This document shows positions 1-9,447 of a stretch of 13,571 bases of DNA, one piece after another. The stretch lies in NCBI GenBank assembly GCA_002900995.3, contig PJEW03000063.1, positions 1-13,571 of the forward strand, given 5' to 3'. Under the pieces are notes generated by a model, which was not told the DNA's origin, did not search any database, and saw only the letters and a program-made list of their open reading frames with translations. A program made the position numbers and the translations under genes. This DNA comes from Ganoderma boninense (lineage: Eukaryota > Basidiomycota > Agaricomycetes > Polyporales > Polyporaceae). How positions within the stretch are numbered: the stretch's first letter is position 1; every line of letters begins with the position of its first letter.

Positions 1-46
1 TTTGGGAAAAGCAGAGCACTGTGCCCGTCTTCTTCAAGTTCTTGAG

Positions 47-79
47 GGGCACCGGACAGGGATGGGCACCGGACAGGGA
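47..79. repeat. 17-bp tandem direct repeat, two copies
   Basis: GGGCACCGGACAGGGA occurs at 47-62 and again at 64-79, identical over 16 bases with one spacer base (T at 63), so the period is 17 bp. It is a simple local duplication with no visible function. Confidence 0.85.
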
Positions 80-389
80 CATTGGCGTCGTCGCTGTCAG
101 GGCCGGCTAGCCGGGAGACCGGCCTCTGTATAGCCAGACGGCGATGCCGAGCCCCCGTAAGTAAGTTCCTTCAAGAACCCTTGCTTACAGTACTTCCCGG
201 TCGACGTGCCGGCGCCGCGAATCCCCCTGGAGCTGCTAGATCGTGATCCGGGCCTCATCTCCGGTTCGCGAGGGCTCTTGCGCGATCCCCCCTCCGAGTC
301 GGACTTCGCGGGCTGAAGCGCTGACGACTGGCAGAACTGCTCGCGAGACGCGAAGGGTGCATGCGCGCGCGTGTGCGCGATGACGAACC

Positions 390-407
390 GTATGTTCGCG
401 AACATAC
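390..407. repeat. Perfect 18-bp palindrome
   Basis: GTATGTTCGCGAACATAC reads the same on both strands with no spacer, centred between 398 and 399. The symmetry continues imperfectly outward: ACGAA at 383-387 faces TTCGT at 409-413, giving arms of about 15-16 bases with a mismatch and a one-base bulge. By base counting a perfect 18-mer palindrome is expected about 0.05 times in a window this size. It could be a dimeric protein-binding site or a cruciform; no gene nearby assigns a role. Confidence 0.9.
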
Positions 408-825
408 ATTCGTGGGGGCTTCTTGCGAGGTGCGCGGGTGCCGGGGTCCCGTTCTATGCAAAACTAATGCGGAGTCTCTGAGTCGCGAAGGCTTCTGGGA
501 GCCACTGCGCCCCGCCGCGAGTGGTTGGCCCATCAGGCGGGGAGTGCGGGGCCTGTATTACGCGAACGTACAATAAAGTATGTAAGTACGTACTGGGGCA
601 TTGGACCGGGGGTGCGGATACAGCGGCGGACTCGGACACGCTACTGCTCGCTACCGTCACGCCGGCACAGTGTGCGCAGGTCGCTGGACACGCGACCACC
701 ACCGTGGGGGCCTCGTCGAGCAATGTTGCCTTGATTGAGTAAAAGCGTTGACTTACCCGACGGGGCATGCACTGGCCACGAGGCGCGAAAACGCCCTCGG
801 GGCCTGTTCGAGTTCCATGTTATTG

Positions 826-839
826 GTACAGTACTGTAC
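826..839. repeat. 14-bp palindrome
   Basis: GTACAGTACTGTAC is a perfect spacerless palindrome. One of this length is expected by chance roughly once in a window this long, so no function is claimed. Confidence 0.8.
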
Positions 840-3223
840 GGGCAGCACCTTTGTTCAGACTGTTCCCTGTCTGGGGGGTTTCCGCTGCGTGGTATGATTT
901 GGGCGCAGTGCGTTCATGACCTAATGCCTGCGTAGAATGCTTGGATTAAGCCATCGCTGCACTGCTTTGCTTCACTGCGGGCTTGAAGTGGTATTGTCTA
1001 TGGACTTGCGACGGTTGTTCTGGTACCGTTTGCGCGAGTTGATGGTCGGTGGTGGACGAGACTGGATGCGTGCTGACTACAAGAGTATCGGTAGGCGCGA
1101 TGTGCTGTGGAACGCACGCGCGTTGGTGGACGGGTGATAGTCAGAAGGCGGTCAGAAGTCTTGCCTCATTTCAAGGGTATGCGCCTTTGTAGGTGTCTTG
1201 GCAGACCATCGTCACTTGGCGGCCAAGGCGGTCAATGTCGTTCGCAGATCCCAGGTTAGAAGGGCAGTTGCAGCCCTTGCTGAGGTAAGACGCTCGTGTG
1301 GCTCCCACGCGGACCGCTGAGCGTTTTGTATTTTGCTCACAGGTTTCCATAACGGCCACAGGTTTATTCACGAGCTGCTCACTCTTGTTTCGAACTACAA
1401 CAACTGGCGAATACAACAACAACGCGAGGACTGTTGGACCGCCTCCATCTCTCCTAGACTGTGCTCCGCACACAGCTCACGCCGGTGTCCCTCAGGGCTG
1501 TTGTGCTTGCAGGATCATGTATGTGAGTCGTCACAGCGGTACGTGATTTGTGAACACGCAATCTTCTGATGGAGCAGGGCAGCACAATGTGACGCGGCGC
1601 GATGTGGTGCGCACGACTTCATGCGTCGTCCGAAGTTTAGCCAAGGAAGACGTTGTCCTCCGTAGACGCGGCGGGATCAGGTCCGAACGGTGACACGTCT
1701 CCACGCAAACGTAAGACTAGTTTCCCTTCTCGCCGTTCACCGTGCTCATGAGTGTGAATGAATCGCGGGGACGTGCAGCCCCGTTCCAAGCCTCTGCAGC
1801 CCTGGGCGTGTAGCATTCGAAGGCGCGGCCTTCTCCGTCGCAGTGGACGCCTCACCATGGCAGGCGAAGACAGCACTGGTGGAAGGTAATTATCGCCTTC
1901 TCGGCCTACCGCCCGCCTTGACGCCGCAAACCTAGACTGCGAACTCTGTCAATCAAGTGGTTCAGCGCCACTGAAGCCCCTCGTTACGCAGATGCACGAT
2001 GACTTTGATGCTCAACGCTGAAGGCTGTTTACCCGACTTTTCGCACAGACCTTACGGCACCGAGCGTGTGGTGAGAGCACAACACGACGTCGTCCACAAT
2101 ATGACTGCATTAATACTCCTTATCACAGCTTTCGGCTCCTGTTGCCTCGAGGCAATGCATGTTGTTTGGCACAGAAGCGTGGGCAGCGGCCCTCCCGGGC
2201 TCGTACTCGGCATACTGGCAGTCCTCGGAAACCTTAGAGCAAACAAGAGTCCACCACGAGCCACCGCGTCAATCGCTGGACGCCCTTTCGTCAGATGATG
2301 ATCACACTCGCGGTCCTAGGACTTCATCCACAATCCTCTAAGCCCGCCTCGCTCGACTCGGAGACCTGCAAGACTGACTCACGACTGACTCGGGCCCCTT
2401 CCCGTCATCGGGGCGACCCGGGAACCTCCACAGGGCGATAACACGGCAGCTCGCGGGTTCGACTTACGTCGAGCATTGCTTCGACCACCTGGACGCGGCC
2501 GCGACCGTGGGACGGCTCGGTTCATCGCTCGCTGAATGCCTCGCTCGCACCCGTCCAGCCACTCAATGTACGAGCCTCCCACGCGCTCGAACTTGAATGC
2601 ATCGATCGCATCGTGGCCCACGGGCCCTGCGAGATTGGCTTTAGCTCTCCGGCCTCCTACCACGAGGCCGGCCGCCGCTCGTGGACAGCCTGAGGCACAC
2701 CGTACAGTAGTACGCTGTCGGCAATGTGCGCACACGATGCGCCACCCCGTGACGCGCGAGATGCGGCCACGGAGGGTTCTCCGCAGGGGTGCGGCGCTGT
2801 GGGTGCATGCCGGTGACAAGTTCAACTTTTTTAGGTTTCAGGAGGGCGCGCGCGAGGAGGACACATTGCTGTGGTGTGGGTGATAGAAATAGCAACAGTC
2901 GGTCTGGCCCCTCGTACCGGACCATCTCGGTGGGGATTTCGGGTTATTGGGCGCAAGTGCTTGGGCTTGTGGCGTGCTGTTGGATCCTGCATGTCCTGAC
3001 AGGTTCCGAGCTGCAGGCCGCGGCGTCACTCACCGCCGGTGCGCAGAGCGAATTCAGGAAGTTGGACCTCGATGCGGTCGCGTGGAGAGCGTAGAACTAC
3101 TAGTGAGTGGTACACGCTCAAGTCCGGCAACGATGATACTAAATGAACTCAGGTCGTGTATCCGACGCACGAATGGGGGATGGTTCTGTCATCGCCCTCT
3201 TGCGTTGAGGTGTCATGTCATCG

Positions 3224-3246
3224 ACTGGTCTTCTATCATGACCAGT
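3224..3246. repeat. Small inverted repeat (7-bp arms)
   Basis: ACTGGTC (3224-3230) and GACCAGT (3240-3246) are inverted copies around a 9-base loop. Arms this short are chance-level by count; listed because two similar hairpins follow within 430 bp. Confidence 0.7.
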
Positions 3247-3554
3247 TAGTCTGGTGGTCTGTCTTTGGTCCGACATCACGGGAATAAGGTGTCTTCAGTC
3301 CGTTCATAATCGGATGGCGCTGAGAGCCTATGCCCCCGGTTGTTCATCTCGGTACAGAGATGCTTCACGCTTCTAATTCATGACTTCTCAGCTATCGAAC
3401 CTCACGGGCGCGTCAAAATACTGTGGCACTCTGTTCGCCGGCTGCGTCCGCCGTTCCCGCAAATATGCTGGGTTTTGGAGCGGCGTACTATCGACTGTGC
3501 TAGGGTAGGTTCTTCGATTGGCACAACAATAAGGTACATTTGACTAGTTCTCAT

Positions 3555-3579
3555 GACCATGTATCACCTACACATGGTC
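3555..3579. repeat. Small inverted repeat (8-bp arms)
   Basis: GACCATGT (3555-3562) pairs with ACATGGTC (3572-3579) around a 9-base loop. There is no U-tract after it and no gene beside it, so a terminator role is not suggested. Confidence 0.7.
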
Positions 3580-3653
3580 GTGGAGTCTAGCCTGTCCTCC
3601 AAGTCTGGATGGTTTGCGAGTCCGGTCTCCAATCGGAGCGCATGCGGCCGTAA

Positions 3654-3673
3654 CACTCACAGTGTTGTGAGTG
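3654..3673. repeat. Small hairpin (8-bp stem, 4-base loop)
   Basis: CACTCACA (3654-3661) pairs with TGTGAGTG (3666-3673) around the loop GTGT. It is the tightest of three hairpins between 3.2 and 3.7 kb. Function is unknown. Confidence 0.75.
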
Positions 3674-4170
3674 GCCATGCGAAGAGATGCATACCTTTCT
3701 TTCAGAATAGGGGTGCGCTCTATATGAGCCCTATTTTTGGGAAAAATATCGAATGTCATGAGTATGGTGGCTGATTGGGAAGGGGAGAAGAGATGCCCCA
3801 TTGAGGTTTTGTGTCACCCAAGCTAAGGCCACTGCAGACTTCAAGCCAATGAGTCAATTCCTCCGGCTTGTAGTCACGACTCAAAGGCGTAAAAGAATAC
3901 AATCTAAGAATAAATTCACTATGTAGATTTTACGGAGCAATGAATCACTTATTGTTTGAACATGGCGGCGGTTCCTTTGAACGACTCCGGCTCAGACTCC
4001 CTCCACCAGGGCCGTTGGCACAGGGAGTGTCCAGAAGCCGTGTATCCTCCAGCGCGGTTTGATACGGAGGGTGTAGTACGGAGATAGTTGCATGCGAAAC
4101 GCGTTTGGGCCCTCCACTACTGTGGTATGGGGGAGAGCTTGAAGTTGTGGTCGATCTGGTTCGTCGCCGT

Positions 4171-4420
4171 CATCAGCAAAAGCGCAGCCTGGCTCCAAGG
4201 ATCTGCAGGGCGCTACCCAAATCTATACTTGCATGTAGTGTTCCATCGGATACGGCTCTGTCCTGTAATTTCGTGTAGGGCACAGCCGTACACGTCGTGA
4301 GCCTATAAAGGCTCGTCGCCTCAGATGTAGTCCTACATATCAATATAGACGGTTAGTAGCCCACGACGGGATGCTGCAGAGCACTACAAGGAGCCCGGCG
4401 GGCCTGATGGATGCCTGTAG
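4171..4420. repeat. Left subterminal repeat region of the putative element
   Basis: The region holds several TGTAG/CCTGTA-type motifs (4235, 4262, 4274, 4326, 4415) and CCTACA at 4332-4337, together with four blocks matching the right side in inverted orientation in conserved order. AATCTATA (4220-4227, right copy 12733-12740) also matches but breaks the order. A short hairpin GAGCCT-ATAA-AGGCTC lies at 4299-4314 and contains TATAAA. It sits downstream of the transposase stop codon, where a transposon end would be expected. Between 4421 and the stop at 4525 I see nothing further. Short-match alignment only; moderate to low certainty. Confidence 0.35.
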
Positions 4421-4524
4421 ACAAATGCAGCCAACCAAGGAAATACGATAATGAATGCTATGATGAGAAGTATTACGCAAGGGAAAAAATACACATAGCC
4501 GGCATGCGAAGTAGGTGAATGGAT

Positions 4525-7500
4525 TCAGAGGGGGGCGAAGCCCATAGATGCGTACATCATATCTACTGGGCCGTCTACGTCGTCATCATTGCCATCGTCG
4601 TCTTTGTCCTTGCCGCCGTCATCATCCTTGCCGTCATCGTCTTCGTCCGAATTGGAGTCACGATCGCAATCCACGTCGGGACCTGACTCCGAGTCGCTCA
4701 ACTCAGCCTCTGATCCCATGTCGATGTCTCCTACATCAGTAGCTTCATCCTCGCCGCCCAGATCCTCGTCCCCACCGTCCGGATCCTCGTCGTCAGTGTC
4801 TGAATGCTGGTGCTCGCCATCCGACCGCTCCAAGTCATGCTCGCCATCTCCATGTTCCACTCTTGAACCCTCGCGCTCATCTTCTGAGGCCTCGCGCTCA
4901 CGGTCTGAGTCCTGATTATCTCCCGAGTCTCCGCGCTCCACTGGGTCCACTGTCTTTCGTCGACGGGATTTCCTCGGAGCACGTTTGGCATGCCGCCGAG
5001 ATGCTTGAGTTGCATCCCAGGTGCTCCGATGGCCAACGCCGCCGCCCAAATAGCGCATGTACATGTCGCGATCAACCCACCTAAAGAAGAGTTGCATCAC
5101 CACGTCGAAAACCAAGGCGAGTTCACCACTTACATGCAAACATAATAATAACACCAGTCGTCATCAGATCCGTCGCGCCGAGCCAGAGGTGATGGTCCAG
5201 CGAGAAGGTCTTCTGTTACGCCATGCGCAAATGCAGGCATGAGGTACGATGCACGAATGACGTCATATGGGTCGATAAATCCAAACGCGCTCGCATCTGG
5301 ATCATCAGCATCCAAAAACTGAATTTGCGGAAGACGGCGGTGCGCGAAACCTGAACTGTGATGGGGGTTGCGCTCGAACCAGCGGACCCAAAGGAAGGTG
5401 ATGTCGCGCCACTGATGCATTGCCCGTGTGGAAGCGGGCCCCATGTATCGCACTTTCGCATGGAAGATGTCAAGGACGCGTGCGTACCAGAATGGTTCGT
5501 CCTCAGTGGTGTCGTGAGAATAGACCATGATGTCTGGGTGCGTTCGTGGATTGATGGAATCTTGCTCACGCCGCATATCGTAGGTGGTGTAATTGATGCG
5601 AAGCACCTTGTGTCGATAAAGTCGGTCCTCGTAAATTTGAATGGCATCTTCTTCCTTGTCCGTGAAGGGGTTATCATCTTGATCCTGGCGGCCTAGATAT
5701 CGCTCGAGGAGGTGCCGGACGAGGAGGGACCGGAAGTCCTACAGCAGTTGGTGCCAGTGACCCATCAACATCGAGCAAACTCGTCAGATTCAAGCAAGCG
5801 CACCTTGGTTGCGACATCTTCTCGGTGCTCATGGAGCCATCTCGGGAGAATAACTGAGGAGCGCTGCGACTTCGAAATGTTGAAATGGTCGACAGGCGAT
5901 GACAGTTCGGGGGACCGTGGTCGCATGCGCTCGCGAGCCTCCTCTCGAGCGCGCTTCGCATCCTTCTTCCTTCGCCGCGCTTCAGAAAGGGGGATAAAGG
6001 TGTCGCGCTCACGAATATGGCGAAGGACGGCACGCTTGCGCTGTTTCCGTGCGATCTGTATAGTGTACCCGACCTTGTTCGTGCGAGCATAAAACTGTTT
6101 GACATGTCGATGCTCGAGCTCGCCCTGCAAGGTTTTTAGCTTTGTATATTCAAATGGAACCCCAGGTAAATACTTACGACTTGTGTTGTGTAGTTGTCTG
6201 TTGGCCCTGAGCGCGTGATCCAGTCGGGGTAGTCGCCCAGGCTGTGGTACTTGAAGGTATTCATGACGTTGAACTGCACACGCTTTGGAGCAGTGGATGG
6301 TGCTGGGCGCGACGGAAACTTTGTTTGGCGTCGTGCTCGCGCCTGGGCTTCGTTTGGGAGTTCGAAGGTGTCGTAGTTGGCGCAGGTGGTTGCCGCGAAG
6401 CTCTGTACAGCCTCATACATAGTTTGCGTAGCTGCACGGAAGATCTCCAGGGTGACGTCTGTGTGCAGGCGAAGCTTCGCCAGAGCATGCCAATTTGCGA
6501 GCTCGAAGAGGAGATCAGCGACCGTCTGGTCGTCGTGAAGCGGGAGGAGGCCCTCAAAGGCGGGCATGATAGTCTAAGAAAAGTTGACATGATCAAAAGT
6601 AGGCCAACACGCGCACAAGCATGTAAATACCTGGAGGAAAGCTTCATAATCCCGGGCGGCAAGCTTTTTTCGCGACGCGACATCATGCCAAAACTTCCGG
6701 ATCCTGTCGCGCCCAAATGTTGGCATCTTTCGCATGCTGATGCAACCCTTGTTAGCATCACATCGAAGACAAGCTATATGCAATGTACGAACCGACTGTT
6801 GAAGGTCTCGACGGCATCGTCTCCTTGGGCGGCAAGAAGGCGCATGAGGTGGGCGAAGGTGCCTTTCCAGACGCCCAGCTCGAATTCGTGCATCAAGTCG
6901 GGCGCGAGAATCTGATAGCTGTTGAAGGTTGGGTCTTGAGGAGTAATCCGAGTCGAGAAGGCGTTCTGAAGCAATGACGTTGGTGATGCAACAAGAGGCA
7001 CTGGTTGAAGAATCGTACCTGGATAGGGTTGAGTGAACGCGCATCAAGCTGGTCCTTGACCCGCTTGCTGGTCATCCGGTGACCTTCAAATATCCAGCGG
7101 CGGGCGCGGGAGATGGAGTCATGGAGCGGATGGTCATCTACTCGAGCGCGAGCACGGCGACGCTCATCACCGGGGGTTCCAGCATCCGCAACCTCAGCTT
7201 TTGTGGTGAAACAGCGGGGGCAGAGGCAGCGCGCGAGAGGTTTGAGGGCTGCAATGAGCATTCTGTAGAATGTATTAGAAGGGGGATCATATCTTGCAGT
7301 ATTTGTGGCATACTTTTCAGGATAATCAGCGCTATATGTAAAGAACCTCGGAAATATTCGGCGTGTATGACCATCTCCGCACTTCAGCTTAACGCCGTGC
7401 TCGTACATCTCCATGAAGGCGTCGTCGAGAAGTAAAAGCCAGATCTGGTTGAATAGCTCGCGCTTGCAGAAGGTGAGGACGTCCGCAGATGGGGCCTGAC

Positions 7501-9099
7501 CATACGCCTTGATATACTCATCCTTTATGCTGTCGGGTAGCTGCGAACATGTTAGCTATGCACTGAAGATGGACGCGGTCACTTACATCTGGTATGTAGG
7601 CCAAATGGTGCGCGGCAAATTCAGTTGGACGCCCTCGGATATACTTCGAGAGATTCCCGAAGTAGAGATAGATTGGCCATAGCAGAGCCGCACCAAAGCT
7701 GGAGAGATGAGTGGCGTCAGACCAGAGGAGCAGCGGCAGGACAACGGACTCGATGTCGGCATCGTCATCTTCATGTTGAGGTTTGTTTCGTATCTCAGCA
7801 TCGACCTCGAGCATCGCATCGCTGTTGTAGCAGTCCGTATAGATGCGGATCGGAGAGGGGCGTGAAGGCATGGAATCCGATGGTGTGGAGCTGGGGGAAG
7901 ACGACGATGACAGAGCCTCAGACCCTAGGGGAACCCAGTACATTTCGTGGGGGACCCAGTGATGCTTGTCTGCAAACCGAGACGCCGTATCTTGCACGGC
8001 AGCCTCCAGAAGGGGGCGCAGACTCCGATAGATGATGCCTGTGACCTCGAAGGTGGCGGCAGTAGCCTCGCAGGCCTCTCTGTCCACTTTTGGAGGAGGA
8101 AGGGGGATCTTGACAGAGCCACGACGCCAACCATCCTCCTTTGAGAAGACGCTACCATCCTGGCCAGCCCAGTCTTCGAGCGCGCGATCCCCCTTCCTCG
8201 CGCTAAAGCCCTTGAGGTCGTCCACGGAGAAATCTTTGGAGCGGAGGATATGGAGGAGGTCGTCCATCGCGTCCAGTGATCGAACCTCAGAACGATCGTA
8301 GAAGTAATCGAAGAGGCGAAACTGAGAGGGGTTCGAGAAGGGGCCAAAGTCGGGAGCCTGGTCGTCCACGCCCACAGCAACGTTGCGCGAGAGCCAGAAT
8401 ATGCTCTCGTATCCGGAGTCCTTCGTCGCATTGGAGCCTTCAAGGCCAGGTGCGTCGCAAACATCCTCAAGGGCGCCCTCATCATCGGGGACCTGTTGGG
8501 GCTCCCGGAAGTACCGGCGAAACACTCCAAAGGCGTTCGGCGTAGACTCAAACTCATCCTGCTCCTCGTCGGAGGGTGCACTGGGAGACTCGGAGGCAGG
8601 AATTGAGGGCAGTCGCTCGGGGATGGGAGGTAGGGGAGGGATCACAGCGGCGTATTGAGAAGGGAGGATGTGGCGGCTCGATGGGACAAAGTCGTCGAAT
8701 CTTTTGGGAAGACGAACAGTACGTCCAGTTCGAGTCGACGTCGCAGGAGGGCTTGGGGCGACAGGATCCATGGGAGGGGGGCTAGGGGGAGGCACCTGGA
8801 GGGCGAGGGCCTGGATATATGCGCACAAATCCACCTTTCAACAATCTAAATAAACGTACCTCGTTCTCTCCCTCCACCGCGACCGTGAGATCCATCCACC
8901 TCTCATCAATTGTGGCCTCCGGATCATTGAGGCGCGGCCGTTTGGAGGCCAAGAGGGTTGCTGTGAGCTCTGCCTGGCGCTTTAAGATGCCACTGAGGCG
9001 ATGCTCGCACCGTTTTTCGTGACAGCCCAGGCTGATGGCATTATCGAATGCCCGGGAGCACCCAAGGTTGCGGCATGGGTACGAGTGAGATGAGGCCAT
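4525..9099 (-). CDS. Plavaka-type DDE transposase, 10 exons, intact
   Basis: Exons on the minus strand: 9099-8860, 8810-7587, 7540-7314, 7262-7019, 6965-6793, 6736-6631, 6573-6178, 6124-5804, 5738-5134, 5080-4525. The nine introns are 46-65 bp, all GT-AG, and phases close exactly, giving 4092 nt and 1363 aa. The start at 9099 precedes MASSHSYPC and a Cys/His finger (C-x4-C-x12-H-x5-H, residues 9-33); an ATG at 9198 could add 33 aa. Residues 80-160 are Pro/Ser-rich. The core has LLWSDATHLSSFG (442-454), CLCPRC (576-581), PDLMHEFELGVWK (667-679), TFGRDRIRKF (709-718) and FELANWHALAKL (761-772). I infer D445, D668 and E762 as the catalytic triad. TDNYTTQV-GELEHRHVK spans intron 7 and INYTTYDMRR lies in exon 9. 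The tail from about residue 1230 is Asp/Glu/Ser/Gly-rich. Known for the family: nuclear cut-and-paste transposase of the CACTA/CMC group, restricted to fungi. No stop or frameshift is seen, so it may be active or recently active. A KDZ transposase is less likely because its Cys-rich module is absent. Confidence 0.85.
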
Positions 9100-9447
9100 G
9101 GGGATTCGGAGGGGGAACGACAAGGGACTGAGTTCAGAGAGTGTGCCGCGCGAGTGGACGAGAAAGGCAAGATCGACGAGGACCCACAGCCAGGGCATCC
9201 CGGCGCCTACAAGGGTCCCTCTCCATGGGGCATGGGGAAATCCCTGGGGGATTATCACATGTTAGACGCGTCTGCGACGCGCATTCTGTGGGGAAAATCA
9301 CGTGAGCGTGTTTGGTGAGTGCGTCATCAAATCCTCCCCAACACATTGTCCTCCTCCTCCTCGTTGCGAGCCACAAACCCCACCCTCACGCTCCTTGATC
9401 TCGTACTCCCATCATCACTCTTCCTGTGCGACACGGACTTTGTCACC
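9100..9447. promoter_or_regulatory. Shared divergent promoter region of the two element genes
   Basis: The 348 bp between the two divergent ATGs must hold the 5' leaders and promoters of both genes. Visible elements are AGACGCGTCT at 9264-9273, a 10-bp palindrome around the MCB core ACGCGT (the fungal MBF G1/S motif), and a CACGTG E-box at 9299-9304. A CT-rich stretch (CCTCCTCCTCCTC, about 9350-9362) precedes the plus-strand gene. No convincing TATA box is seen for either side. ACGCGT is expected about three times by chance in a window this size, so its role is only suggestive. Confidence 0.5.

Larger units (their letters stand above)
1..4170. other. Gene-poor region, no supported gene
   Basis: I read both strands of this 4.2-kb stretch and found no ORF with a recognisable domain, no chain of ORFs joined by plausible GT-AG introns, and no tRNA or rRNA. 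Open frames are at most about 150 codons, overlap each other on both strands and have arginine/serine/proline-rich compositions typical of chance frames in GC-rich DNA. The first ~2.9 kb is mostly GC-rich; from about 3.7 kb the sequence becomes AT-richer. Small repeats and palindromes inside it are listed separately. It could hold eroded transposon sequence or a long intergenic spacer; nothing visible decides between these. Confidence 0.6.

Noticed and set aside
806..818. GTTCGAGTTCC resembling a tRNA B box
   Set aside because: No matching A box, acceptor stem or cloverleaf could be built around it.
2379..2825. Minus-strand 148-codon frame with CAHC...C...C spacing, possible zinc-binding fragment
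   Set aside because: The cysteine spacing is irregular, an overlapping plus-strand frame of similar length exists, and no neighbouring exons extend it.
3900..3935. CACTATGTAG as a CACTA-type left terminus
   Set aside because: No inverted TAGTG partner with extended similarity was found on the right side, and the motif is too short to stand alone.
4589..4915. Plus-strand 108-codon serine-rich frame
   Set aside because: It is the antisense of the Asp/Glu-rich transposase tail; serine codons arise from the reverse complement of acidic codons.
5257..5264. A second perfect TGACGTCA (CRE-type) site
   Set aside because: It lies inside transposase exon 9 in conserved coding sequence and is probably incidental.
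6244..6915. Plus-strand 223-codon frame, the longest uninterrupted frame on that strand inside the transposase
   Set aside because: It lies wholly opposite exons 5-7, whose motifs and splice phases are well supported, and it shows no recognisable domain.
9100..9198. Upstream in-frame ATG at 9198 as the transposase start
   Set aside because: It would add a 33-residue hydrophobic leader before the Cys/His finger, unusual for a nuclear transposase; the ATG at 9099 is preferred, though not proven.
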